Notes: generated from the letters alone by a model not told the origin. A stretch of 19,508 nt of DNA from Fusobacteriaceae bacterium UBA2433 (GCA_002342785.1 DDQV01000080.1:1-19508); one strand, 5' to 3'. Positions 1-7,813 are shown, counted from the first letter of the stretch. Program-made: numbers and translations.

Positions 1-136
1 ATAAAATAGCAAATTAAAAAGCTAATATTTATATGTACCGTTGGCTAAGACGGGAATTTAAGCCTATGGACTGTTATAACAAATCGTAGTAGCTTCGGCA
101 AGGCGAGACAGGGGGAAGTAGGAAAATTCAAAAATG
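1..136 (+). mobile_element. Probable remnant of the right end of an IS200/IS605-family element (tnpB 3' tail / guide-RNA region)
   Basis: This block is visibly richer in G and C than the rest of the window. Read in the frame of position 33, it gives a peptide containing REFKPMD, followed by two TAG stops (87-92), then LRQGETGGSRK. The pattern 'xEFKPVD/E' followed by a basic, KQE- or RQG-like tail is familiar from the C-termini of TnpB (OrfB) proteins, where the same DNA also encodes the structured guide (omega) RNA. Upstream, the frame is closed by TAA at 15-17 and no zinc-finger or RuvC part is present, so any gene is dead or cut by the window edge. Short hairpins can be drawn, for example CCGT (38-41) with ACGG (49-52). 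The call rests on remembered tail motifs, not an alignment. An unrelated structured RNA remains possible. Confidence 0.45.
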
Positions 137-170
137 TATAGATTTATATAGATTTTGTTAGCAGGAAGAG

Positions 171-773
171 ATGTTGTTAAAAGCAAGTTTGATGATAGTT
201 ATAGGGGCATTAATTGGATGGATAACAAATTATTTTGCAATTAAGATGTTGTTTAGACCGTTAAAAGAAACTAACATATTAGGTTTTAAAATACAGGGAC
301 TTATTCCCAAAAGAAGGATGGAGATAGCGGAAAATATTGCTGATACTATTCAAGATGAATTAATTTCAATGAAAGATATAACTGCAAATATTGGAGATAT
401 AGAGTTAGGAGAAGAGATCGATCTTATTGTAAATAGGATTGTAGAAGATAAATTAGAAAAAGAAGTTTTAGCAAAAATTCCAATGGCTAGTTTATTTATA
501 ACAGATAGTATGATAGTTAAGATAAAAGGACATATAAAAGATGCCATCGAAGAAAATAAAGATGAATTTTTTACAATAGTAATTAAAAAGATGGAAGATA
601 GTGTAGATATGAGAAATATAATTATTGAAAAGATTGAAAAATTTGAATTAGATAGATTAGAAAAAATAGTATATAAGATAGCGAACAATGAATTAAAACA
701 TATTGAGTTCGTAGGAGCAATATTAGGAGCTATAATAGGTGGAATACAATTTGCAATCAGTATGTACATATAG
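171..773 (+). CDS. DUF445 family membrane protein (short form)
   Basis: Two hundred residues with a hydrophobic segment near residues 4-24 and another at the extreme C-terminus (about 179-199), flanking a charged, mostly helical middle. The N-terminus carries the DUF445 hallmark: IGWITNYFAIKMLFRP followed by the QGLIPKRR motif. Relatives such as Bacillus YheB are nearly twice as long; a short version of about this size is also seen in clostridia-like bacteria. The molecular function of the family is not established, although Bacillus members are linked to the cell envelope and spores. An AGGAAGAG-like ribosome-binding site lies just before the ATG. It is the first gene of a dense run, 17 bases upstream of ruvB. 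Family assignment is firm; function is unknown. Confidence 0.85.
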   Translation: MLLKASLMIVIGALIGWITNYFAIKMLFRPLKETNILGFKIQGLIPKRRMEIAENIADTIQDELISMKDITANIGDIELGEEIDLIVNRIVEDKLEKEVLAKIPMASLFITDSMIVKIKGHIKDAIEENKDEFFTIVIKKMEDSVDMRNIIIEKIEKFELDRLEKIVYKIANNELKHIEFVGAILGAIIGGIQFAISMYI

Positions 774-790
774 ATGAATAGGAGTATTTT

Positions 791-1801
791 ATGGATGAAA
801 GACTGTTATCGTCAACTGAGTTTGGCAGTGAAATAGAGATACAAAAAAATTTAAGACCCAAAACTTTAAATGAATATATAGGTCAAGATAGGTTAAAGGA
901 AAAATTAGAGATATTTATGACTGCTTCTAAAAATAGAAATGAATCTATGGATCACACACTTTTATATGGACCACCTGGATTAGGAAAAACTACTCTAGCA
1001 GGAGTTATAGCCACAGAGATGGGAACAAATCTAAAGGTGACATCTGGACCAGTTCTTGATAAAGCAGGAGATCTAGCAGCAATTTTAACTTCTTTAGAGG
1101 AACAAGATATCTTGTTTATAGATGAAATTCACAGATTAAACACCTCGGTAGAGGAGATACTTTATCCAGCAATGGAAGATCGTGAGATTGATATTATAAT
1201 TGGGAAGGGACCTACAGCAAGATCTATCAGGATAGAACTACCAAATTTTACATTGATAGGAGCTACAACAAGGGCAGGTTTATTAAGTGCCCCTCTAAGA
1301 GATAGATTTGGTTTAGTTCACAGGATGGATTATTATTCAACTGAGGACCTCATAAAAATTATTATGAGGGGAGGAAATATATTAGATGTTGAGATAGAAT
1401 CTGAAGGAGCTTTAGAGATGGCTCTTAGGAGTCGTGGAACTCCTAGGATAGCTAATAGATTTTTAAAGAGAGTTCGTGATTATGCCGAGATTCGTGGCGA
1501 TGGAATAATAACACTTAAGATAGCTAAAGAAGCCCTTAGTTTATTAGGGGTAGATGACTATGGACTAGATGAATTAGACCGTGAAATTATATTATCTATA
1601 ATAGATAACTATGATGGAGGACCAGTAGGAATAGAAACTTTGGCTCTTTTATTAGGAGAGGATAGGAGAACTTTGGAGGAAATTTATGAACCTTATCTAG
1701 TAAAGATTGGTTTTATAAAAAGAACCCATAGGGGAAGAGTCGTTACTCCAAAAGCTTATAAACATTTCAATAAAAAAGAGAAAACGGAGGGCAACCTATG
1801 A
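791..1801 (+). CDS. ruvB: Holliday junction branch migration ATPase RuvB
   Basis: RuvB is the hexameric AAA+ motor that, with RuvA, drives branch migration of Holliday junctions during recombinational repair. Its 336 residues match the usual family length. Visible motifs are Walker A GPPGLGKT (60-67), Walker B with DEIH (111-114), the sensor-1 stretch GATTRAG (157-163), LRDRFG (169-174), and a C-terminal winged-helix region ending in RGRVVTPKAY. A GGAG ribosome-binding site precedes the ATG. Neither ruvA nor ruvC is adjacent, so the complex must be assembled from dispersed genes. The stop codon overlaps the start of the Rrf2-type gene by four bases (ATGA), which suggests translational coupling. 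Confidence 0.97.
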   Translation: MDERLLSSTEFGSEIEIQKNLRPKTLNEYIGQDRLKEKLEIFMTASKNRNESMDHTLLYGPPGLGKTTLAGVIATEMGTNLKVTSGPVLDKAGDLAAILTSLEEQDILFIDEIHRLNTSVEEILYPAMEDREIDIIIGKGPTARSIRIELPNFTLIGATTRAGLLSAPLRDRFGLVHRMDYYSTEDLIKIIMRGGNILDVEIESEGALEMALRSRGTPRIANRFLKRVRDYAEIRGDGIITLKIAKEALSLLGVDDYGLDELDREIILSIIDNYDGGPVGIETLALLLGEDRRTLEEIYEPYLVKIGFIKRTHRGRVVTPKAYKHFNKKEKTEGNL

Positions 1802-2217
1802 AGATAAGTACAAGGATAAGATATGGTCTAAGAGCCGTTATAAATATAGCAGAGGGAAATTTAAATGAAGATAGATTAGTAAGGATAAAAGAGATATCAA
1901 TAGATCAAAATATATCTGTTCAGTATTTAGAACAGATCTTATTTAAGTTGAAGAAAAAAGATATAATAAAAGGTAAGAGAGGGCCTAATGGTGGTTATAA
2001 GATTACTAAGGCTCCTGAAGATATAACTGTATTAGAACTTTATGAAATACTAGACGAAGAGGTAAGGGTAGTAGATTGTAATGAAGGGGTAAATAAAAAA
2101 TGTATCAAAGAAGATTGTAGAACTACTTGTTTGTGGTCTCAATTAGACAATGCATTAAAAGTTATCTTAAGGGGAACCACTCTAGCAGATCTAATGAAAA
2201 ATAAGGATATGGTATAG
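1798..2217 (+). CDS. Rrf2-family transcriptional regulator, probably Fe-S binding
   Basis: This 139-residue protein has the Rrf2 winged helix-turn-helix: MKISTRIRYGLRAV at the start, a recognition region around ISVQYLEQILFKLKK (39-53), then the KGKRGPNGGY wing (58-67). Family members such as IscR, NsrR and CymR sense Fe-S cluster status, nitric oxide or cysteine supply. Four cysteines cluster at 94, 102, 107 and 111, in the region where IscR and NsrR carry their cluster ligands, so Fe-S binding is likely; the spacing (x7, x4, x3) is not identical to that of IscR. No isc or suf genes are nearby, so the regulated genes cannot be inferred from context. The start overlaps ruvB by four bases, with AACGGAGGGC upstream as ribosome-binding site. 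Confidence 0.9.
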   Translation: MKISTRIRYGLRAVINIAEGNLNEDRLVRIKEISIDQNISVQYLEQILFKLKKKDIIKGKRGPNGGYKITKAPEDITVLELYEILDEEVRVVDCNEGVNKKCIKEDCRTTCLWSQLDNALKVILRGTTLADLMKNKDMV

Positions 2218-2221
2218 TTTA

Positions 2222-2929
2222 ATGATAAGTGTATTTGTAGAAAAAGAAAATATAAATGGAAATATAGTTGAGATAAAAGATAAAAAAGATATCAATCATC
2301 TAAAAAATTCATTTCGTATGAACATAGGAGATGAGATTAGAGTTGTTGATGGTAAAAAAGAATATAGGTGTAAGATAATTTCTTTAGATAAAAAAGAGAT
2401 CTTAGGAGAGATAGAGGAAATTTTAGAGGATAGTTATTCTACCTCTGTAAAAATAGATATAGCATTAGGATTATTAAAAAATGATAAAATGGATCTATCT
2501 ATACAAAAATTGACTGAGATAGGGATAAATAAAATCATTCCTATGAAAACTAAGAGAACAATTGTAAAGGTAAATGAAAAAAAAGATAAATGGATTGTAA
2601 TATCTACAGAGGCATTAAAGCAATGTCAAGGTGTTAAAAAGGTAGAGATAGATGAACCTACTAATTTAAAAGAAATTAATTATGAAGAATATGATATAGT
2701 ATTTTTGCCCTATGAGGGAGCCAATGGAAGTAAGATAACAGATTATGATAATTTAGATAAATTAAAAAAAATCTTATATCTTATTGGACCAGAAGGTGGA
2801 TTTGATGATTCTGAGGTAGAATTTTTACAAAAAAAAGGTGTGAAAGTGATATCTCTTGGAAAAAGAATACTCAGAGCAGAAACAGCGGCTATAGTAGCAG
2901 GAGGAGTAATTTTAAATGAGATCTGGTAG
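2222..2929 (+). CDS. rsmE: 16S rRNA (uracil(1498)-N(3))-methyltransferase RsmE
   Basis: RsmE methylates N3 of U1498 in helix 44 of 16S rRNA, using S-adenosylmethionine. The 235 residues fit the family: an N-terminal PUA-like RNA-binding domain (about 1-70), then a SPOUT trefoil-knot methyltransferase domain. The knot signatures are IGPEGGFDDSEV (188-199) and LGKRILRAETA (212-222). The only purine-rich element before the ATG is AAGGAT at 2203-2208, thirteen bases upstream. Initiation may therefore depend on ribosomes finishing the preceding gene, whose stop lies four bases away. The end overlaps mtaB by 14 bases, pairing an rRNA-modifying with a tRNA-modifying enzyme. Confidence 0.95.
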   Translation: MISVFVEKENINGNIVEIKDKKDINHLKNSFRMNIGDEIRVVDGKKEYRCKIISLDKKEILGEIEEILEDSYSTSVKIDIALGLLKNDKMDLSIQKLTEIGINKIIPMKTKRTIVKVNEKKDKWIVISTEALKQCQGVKKVEIDEPTNLKEINYEEYDIVFLPYEGANGSKITDYDNLDKLKKILYLIGPEGGFDDSEVEFLQKKGVKVISLGKRILRAETAAIVAGGVILNEIW

Positions 2930-4229
2930 GAGAGTAGCTTTTTATACTCTAGGATGTAAAGTAAATCAATATGAAACAGAAAGTATAAAAAAACAATTTT
3001 TAGAAGAGGGATTCCATGAAGTAAGTTTTCAAGAGGAGTCTGATTACTATATAGTAAATTCTTGTACTGTAACTAGTATAGCTGATAAAAAAACTAGAAA
3101 TATGTTGAGTCGTGGAAAAAAATTAAATAAAAATTCTATAGTAATAATCACAGGATGTTATGCCCAAACTGATGGAGAGAGTCTATTAGAAAAAAATTAT
3201 GTTGATTATGTTGTAGGAAATACTAATAAAACAGAGATTTTAAAATTAGTAAAAACTATAGAGGCAGAAAAAAATACAGAAAAAGTAATATCTCATAATA
3301 TATTTGATGATCATGAGTATCATGAATTAGAGTTTGCTACTATGAGAGAGATGAGTAGAGCTTATGTTAAGATCCAAGATGGATGTAATGAATTTTGTTC
3401 TTATTGTAAGATACCATTTGCTAGAGGTAGAAGTAGGAGTAGAAAACTAGAAAGTATCTTGACTGAGGTAAAGATCTTAACAGATGAAGGATATAAAGAA
3501 ATTATTTTAATTGGTATAAATATGGGTGTATATGGTGAAGATTTAGAAGAGGGGAAAAACTTTGAAGATCTGTTAGAAGCTGTTACAGCGATAGATGGTG
3601 TAAAAAGATTAAGATTAGGGTCTATCTATCCAGATAAAATAAATGATAGATTTATAGATATCATGGCAAATAATTCTAAGATGATGCCCCACTTACATAT
3701 CTCTTTACAATCTTGTGATGATGAAGTCTTAAAACTTATGAAGAGAAAATATAAATCAGATCTTATAAGAGATAGGTTGCTAACTCTAAAAAAAAGGGTA
3801 AAAGATTTGGAATTTACTGCAGATGTAATTGTAGGATTTCCACAAGAAAAAGATGAAAATTTTAAAAACACCTATGACCTAATAGAAAAAATTGGATTTT
3901 CAGATCTACATATCTTTCCATATTCCGATAGAGAAAATACTACAGCTAGTAAATTATCTGGTAAGGTAGATGGTAGAGCTAAAAAAGAAAGAGCTAAAAA
4001 ATTAGAGGATTTAAGAAAAAACATGGAACAACTATCTAAGGAAAAAAATATTAAAAAGAAAACTAAGGTATTGGTAGAAAATACAAAAGATGGTTACACT
4101 TATGGATATACAGAGAATTATCACAGGATAAAGATAGAGGATTCAGGATATAGTGTAAGTGATATAGTTGAGGTAGAAATATATTTAGAAGAGGGGAAAC
4201 TTTATGGCAAAGAGACGAAAAAAATCTAA
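2916..4229 (+). CDS. mtaB: tRNA t6A37 methylthiotransferase MtaB
   Basis: This radical-SAM enzyme adds a methylthio group to N6-threonylcarbamoyladenosine at position 37 of tRNAs reading ANN codons, giving ms2t6A. Domain order is complete over 437 residues: an N-terminal UPF0004 domain with cluster-binding Cys14, Cys50 and Cys81; a radical-SAM core with the CxxxCxxC triad at 157, 161 and 164; and a C-terminal TRAM-like RNA-binding region (about 370-435). The opening FYTLGCKVNQYE and the triad context DGCNEFCSYCKIP fit MtaB better than MiaB or RimO. GGAGGAG at 2900-2906 gives a strong ribosome-binding site inside rsmE. The gene overlaps the next one by 26 bases. Confidence 0.94.
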   Translation: MRSGRRVAFYTLGCKVNQYETESIKKQFLEEGFHEVSFQEESDYYIVNSCTVTSIADKKTRNMLSRGKKLNKNSIVIITGCYAQTDGESLLEKNYVDYVVGNTNKTEILKLVKTIEAEKNTEKVISHNIFDDHEYHELEFATMREMSRAYVKIQDGCNEFCSYCKIPFARGRSRSRKLESILTEVKILTDEGYKEIILIGINMGVYGEDLEEGKNFEDLLEAVTAIDGVKRLRLGSIYPDKINDRFIDIMANNSKMMPHLHISLQSCDDEVLKLMKRKYKSDLIRDRLLTLKKRVKDLEFTADVIVGFPQEKDENFKNTYDLIEKIGFSDLHIFPYSDRENTTASKLSGKVDGRAKKERAKKLEDLRKNMEQLSKEKNIKKKTKVLVENTKDGYTYGYTENYHRIKIEDSGYSVSDIVEVEIYLEEGKLYGKETKKI

Positions 4230-5172
4230 ATTATTGTATATTATAATTTTTCTTATAATAACTTTAATGGGGTTATTATATTTAAATATCAAGATGAATA
4301 ATAAAAGGATAATAGACCTTCCAAGATATATGGTTATAGGAAAAGAAAATGTATTTGTTGTATATGAAGATAAGTTATCTCTTAGTATCCCTTTTGAAAT
4401 TCAATTAGATGGGGAAAAAACTATAGGAGATTTTTATAGTGTGGGAAATTATCAAGGGATTATGGATGGTGTAAATGAGCTACTTCCAGAAAAAGTTGAG
4501 AGTTTTGAAGTTGTAAAACAAGGTGAGATTAGATTAAATGTAGCATATAAATATAATGTTCCAGAGGTTATGATAGAGGATAAAAGATATATATTAACTT
4601 CTAATTTAAACTCATTATTTATGGAAAGATACTATAAATCCATTGGTGAAACTTCTGAAAATGTAATAGTAGATGTGTTAAATGGTAATGGAAAATCTGG
4701 TTACGCTGGTAGAACAGGTGAGAGAATTGAGAAAACTCTTTCATATAAATATAATGCTGCTAACTATGAAAGAGACAGTGAATATAGTTATATAGTTAAT
4801 AAAGATCTACAAAATAGTCAAATAGAATCTCTTATTATGAGTTTAGATGAAAGATATATTAAAATAAAATCAGAATTAGATCTACCGACTTTAGCTAATG
4901 CAGTTGTAATCTTAGGAAAAGAGGAAAATATAGAAACTAAGATTAATATCAATGGTACAGACAAAGTAACTAAAGATGCTAAGGGTATTCTAGAGGAAAA
5001 TGGATATAAAAATATCTCTGTAGGAACTGAAAATGGTAATCTAACTGTTATCGATTATAAAGTAGAAGATTATTATATAGCATATAAGATCGCTCAAAAA
5101 TTAGGGATTAAAAATATGATAGAAAATAAAAATGGAAAAGATAATGTAATAAATATATATATAAAAGAATAG
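4204..5172 (+). CDS. Membrane-anchored LytR_C-domain protein, possible envelope function
   Basis: The 322 residues begin with a basic stretch and one membrane-spanning segment (about 10-28), so the rest is probably outside the cytoplasmic membrane. Residues 153-239 match the LytR_C pattern: VIVDVLNGNGKSGYAGR, then a helical stretch and a VVILGK strand. Residues 245-320 (INGTDKVTKDAKGILEENGY, then IDYK) look like a second, degenerate copy. The part between the anchor and the first copy is unassigned; it may be a reduced LytR-CpsA-Psr domain, but I see no conserved catalytic Arg/Asp set. In Firmicutes, LytR-type proteins also often sit beside rsfS, as here. A GAGGGG ribosome-binding site lies within the end of mtaB. 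A cell-wall role is inference. Confidence 0.75.
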   Translation: MAKRRKKSKLLYIIIFLIITLMGLLYLNIKMNNKRIIDLPRYMVIGKENVFVVYEDKLSLSIPFEIQLDGEKTIGDFYSVGNYQGIMDGVNELLPEKVESFEVVKQGEIRLNVAYKYNVPEVMIEDKRYILTSNLNSLFMERYYKSIGETSENVIVDVLNGNGKSGYAGRTGERIEKTLSYKYNAANYERDSEYSYIVNKDLQNSQIESLIMSLDERYIKIKSELDLPTLANAVVILGKEENIETKININGTDKVTKDAKGILEENGYKNISVGTENGNLTVIDYKVEDYYIAYKIAQKLGIKNMIENKNGKDNVINIYIKE

Positions 5173-5180
5173 GAGGAATC

Positions 5181-5525
5181 ATGTTAAAAAAATTAGAAAG
5201 AATAGTAGAGGCTATTGAGAGTAGAAAAGGACAGGAACTAGTTATTCTTGATTTTGAAGGAAAAAATTCTTTATGTGATTATGCTGTAATATGTACAGGA
5301 TCTTCAAATAGAAATATAAGAGCCATATCAGAAGAAGTAGAAGCTGAACTATTAAGATTAAACGAAAGAAGATTAAGTGTAGAGGGACAAGAGGATGCTC
5401 ATTGGATATTAATTGATGGGGATGATGTGATGATACATGTTTTAGACCAAGATACTAGAGATCTTTATAGACTAGAGGAACTATGGGGATATGCTAATGT
5501 AATTTATCCTAGATTAAATGGTTGA
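5181..5525 (+). CDS. rsfS: Ribosomal silencing factor RsfS
   Basis: RsfS (YbeB/Iojap family) binds ribosomal protein uL14 on the 50S subunit and blocks joining to the 30S, lowering translation when nutrients are short. The 114-residue length is typical. The conserved core is present: DYAVICTGSSNRNIRAI (34-50), GQEDAHWILIDGDDVMIHV and the C-terminal DLYRLEELWG signature. A strong AGGAGG lies six bases before the ATG, and the gap to the LytR_C gene is eight bases. The 3' end overlaps the MreD-like gene by eight bases. nadD, a common neighbour of rsfS elsewhere, is absent from this window. Confidence 0.95.
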   Translation: MLKKLERIVEAIESRKGQELVILDFEGKNSLCDYAVICTGSSNRNIRAISEEVEAELLRLNERRLSVEGQEDAHWILIDGDDVMIHVLDQDTRDLYRLEELWGYANVIYPRLNG

Positions 5526-5928
5526 TCTTCTTATTCTGATTTGTATTTTTTTAGAAAATTCTTTAGCGATAAACTTTCCTTATAATATAATAGCTTTACC
5601 ATATTTAACATATCTAGCTTATAAAAGGGGTATATATGGAATATTTGAAGTTGTATTAATTTGTATAATGATATCTAAGGATAAAAATATTTTAACAGAA
5701 TTAGGAATTATTTTTATCCTTATATTTACAATAAGTTATTTTTTATCTAAGATATTAGGGTATGAAAAGATAAATATAGTGTATTATACATTGATACAAT
5801 TTTTTATTTATGGAGGTTATTTATATATAAAATTACCACATTTTTATCCCTATCAAGGAATGATTATGTTTGCTGGATATTTGATATTAAATTATAGTTT
5901 TATAGTAAAATTAAGGAAAAATATATGA
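5518..5928 (+). CDS. Probable MreD-like rod-shape membrane protein
   Basis: A very hydrophobic 136-residue protein with four or five predicted membrane segments (roughly 3-18, 22-34, 39-52, 60-78, 87-104 and 113-131, not all equally convincing). Sequence alone does not secure the family. The main support is position: it sits directly upstream of mrdA (PBP2) with an ATGA overlap, the place occupied by mreD in mreBCD-mrdA clusters. Length and topology fit a small MreD, which links MreB/MreC to the elongation machinery. No mreB or mreC is present here. No ribosome-binding site is evident before its ATG, which lies within the end of rsfS, so translation is probably coupled. Confidence 0.6.
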   Translation: MVDLLILICIFLENSLAINFPYNIIALPYLTYLAYKRGIYGIFEVVLICIMISKDKNILTELGIIFILIFTISYFLSKILGYEKINIVYYTLIQFFIYGGYLYIKLPHFYPYQGMIMFAGYLILNYSFIVKLRKNI

Positions 5929-7724
5929 AATTAAAAAGAAAAAATAGATCAGTAAAATTAAAAAAAACAGAAAAAAAAAGAGGACAAAAATTTATTATAA
6001 TAGTTGCTGTTATATACAGTTTAATTTTTGCTAGACTTTTTTTTATGCAGATAGTAAAAGTGGAAAAATATAAAAAAATGTCAAATAGAAATAGTATTAA
6101 GATAAAAAGGATAAATGGTTATCGTGGGAAAATATACGACTCAAATGGTAAACTTCTAGTAAATAATGAAGCTGGATATAGATTAGTATATCTCAATGAA
6201 AGAGAATGTGATGAAAAAAAGTTAGATGAGATGTCAGAACTTTTAGGGTATGATAAAGAGCTCATAAGAAAAAAAATAAAGTATGGGGAGATCTATAGTT
6301 ATACCAGGGAAAATGTTATTTTTGATGATATATCTAAGGAAAAAGCCCATAGAATAATAGAAAAAAATTCAGATTATCCATATTTAGAGGTCCAAATCTA
6401 TTCTAAAAGAAAATATATTAATGAGTCCTTAGGGTCTCATATTTTAGGATATGTTAGAAATGTATCTTCTAGTGAATATGAGAAGATGAAGGATAGTGGA
6501 TATAAAAAAGATGATATAATAGGAAAACAAGGTATTGAAAAAGAATATGAATCTTACCTCAGAGGACAAAATGGTTATAGATATATTGAGGTAAATGCAC
6601 ACAATAGATTTGTTAAAACTTTAGAAGAGGAAAAATCTAAAATAGGAGATGATATATATCTTACTGTAGATTTTGATCTTCAACAAAAAATAACTAATTA
6701 TATGAATGAGAAAGAAATGAAAGGTGCCTTTGTGGCTATAGAACCAAAAACAGGAAAGATAATAACTATGGTAAGTAATCCTGAATATCCGTTAAACACA
6801 ATAATCTCTAAGATGACAACTGAGGAATGGGATGGAATTATGTTTAATAAAGATAGACCTTTAGAAAATAGAGCTATAACAGGGAGATATCCACCAGGTT
6901 CTATATTTAAGGTGATATCAGCCTTAGCTTTTTTAGAGGAAGGATTAAATCCCAATGAAGAATTTTTTGATCCAGGATATTATCAAATAGGAAAATGGAA
7001 GTGGAGAAGTTGGAAGAGATATGGTCATGGCTATACAAATCTAGCTAAATCTTTAATAGAATCTGTAAACTATTATTATTATAGGGCAGCAGATAAATAT
7101 GGAAGAAAGAAGATATTAGAAGTAGCAGATGCTTTTGGAATAGGAAAAAAAACAGGAATTGATATTCCAGGGGAAAAGCCTGGAATTTTGCCAAATAATG
7201 AATGGAAGAAGAAAAAATTAAAGGAACCTTGGTATACAGGGGATTCTATAAACTTGTCCATAGGACAGGGATATTTACTAGTAACTCCTATACAAATGGC
7301 AAAAGCTTATTCGATCTTAGCTAACAAAGGGTATACATATACTCCTCATTTAGTTGAAAAAATAGTAACTCAAACAGGAAAAACCAAAGAGATAAAAGGT
7401 GAAAAGATAGAAGTAAATTATAATACAGAATATATGGAAAAAATTAAAGAAGCATTAGTAGAGACTGTAGAAGCTCCAAATGGAACGGCAAAAAGATTGA
7501 GAACAAAGGGAATTAGGGTAGCTGCCAAAACAGGGTCGGCTCAGAATTCAAAATATAAAGAACCTCATTCTTGGGTTTCAGGATATTTTCCAGCAGATAA
7601 ACCAGAAATAGCATTCACAGCTTTTATAGAAGGTGGAGGTTCTGGAGGTAAAGATGCAGCGGAAGTAGCTAAAATATTTGTAGATGCTTATTTAGAAAAG
7701 GAAAAAAATATTGAAAAAAATTAA
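5925..7724 (+). CDS. mrdA: Peptidoglycan transpeptidase PBP2 (class B penicillin-binding protein)
   Basis: PBP2 is the class B transpeptidase that cross-links new peptidoglycan during cell elongation, working with RodA and MreCD. The 599 residues show a Lys/Arg-rich cytoplasmic start, one membrane anchor (about 22-41), a PBP dimerisation region (about 65-235) and a C-terminal transpeptidase domain. All three penicillin-binding motifs are visible: S326-I-F-K329 with the catalytic serine, S380-V-N382, and K535-T-G537. The KW...GHG stretch around 357-369 is typical of the PBP2/MrdA subgroup rather than the division-specific FtsI. AAGGAAA precedes the ATG, which overlaps the MreD-like gene by four bases. 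A terminator hairpin starts four bases after the stop, so this probably ends the transcription unit. rodA is not in the window. Confidence 0.93.
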   Translation: MKLKRKNRSVKLKKTEKKRGQKFIIIVAVIYSLIFARLFFMQIVKVEKYKKMSNRNSIKIKRINGYRGKIYDSNGKLLVNNEAGYRLVYLNERECDEKKLDEMSELLGYDKELIRKKIKYGEIYSYTRENVIFDDISKEKAHRIIEKNSDYPYLEVQIYSKRKYINESLGSHILGYVRNVSSSEYEKMKDSGYKKDDIIGKQGIEKEYESYLRGQNGYRYIEVNAHNRFVKTLEEEKSKIGDDIYLTVDFDLQQKITNYMNEKEMKGAFVAIEPKTGKIITMVSNPEYPLNTIISKMTTEEWDGIMFNKDRPLENRAITGRYPPGSIFKVISALAFLEEGLNPNEEFFDPGYYQIGKWKWRSWKRYGHGYTNLAKSLIESVNYYYYRAADKYGRKKILEVADAFGIGKKTGIDIPGEKPGILPNNEWKKKKLKEPWYTGDSINLSIGQGYLLVTPIQMAKAYSILANKGYTYTPHLVEKIVTQTGKTKEIKGEKIEVNYNTEYMEKIKEALVETVEAPNGTAKRLRTKGIRVAAKTGSAQNSKYKEPHSWVSGYFPADKPEIAFTAFIEGGGSGGKDAAEVAKIFVDAYLEKEKNIEKN

Positions 7725-7727
7725 AGT

Positions 7728-7755
7728 AACTCTCTATTGAGAGAGTTTTGTTATT
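7728..7755 (+). terminator. Intrinsic terminator after mrdA
   Basis: An 8-bp perfect stem, AACTCTCT (7728-7735) with AGAGAGTT (7740-7747), encloses an ATTG loop and is followed by a T-rich run (TTGTTATTGTT). It begins four bases after the mrdA stop, so it should close the transcription unit starting upstream of the DUF445 gene. Stability is moderate because the stem has only four G-C pairs. Confidence 0.75.
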
Positions 7756-7759
7756 GTTA

Positions 7760-7799
7760 AATTTTTATGAAAAGATAAAGAAAAGTTTTCATAAAAATT
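7760..7799 (+). promoter_or_regulatory. Perfect 14-bp inverted repeat abutting the rnj ribosome-binding site
   Basis: AATTTTTATGAAAA (7760-7773) is matched exactly by its reverse complement at 7786-7799 across a 12-base loop. The right arm ends one base before the AGGAGG of rnj (7801-7806). As RNA it would form a long, A/U-rich hairpin directly in front of the start site. As DNA it could be an operator. It is too A/U-rich, and lacks the T-run, to be a convincing terminator. It has no link to the mrdA terminator other than proximity. Confidence 0.6.
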
Positions 7800-7813
7800 A
7801 AGGAGGAAAAAAA

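Noticed and set aside
33..89. An 18-codon peptide starting at ATG 33
   Set aside because: No ribosome-binding site, and the frame continues past two stops with tail-like sequence, which fits a decayed tnpB end better than a small gene.
1..136. A tRNA, rRNA, RNase P RNA, tmRNA, SRP RNA or common riboswitch in the GC-richer block
   Set aside because: None of the conserved core sequences I know for these families can be found in the block on either strand.
350..769. Minus-strand open frame of 139 codons opposite the DUF445 gene
   Set aside because: It is a hydrophobic, Ile/Ser-rich shadow of a well-supported gene, without family features. The other minus-strand frames were rejected for the same reason.
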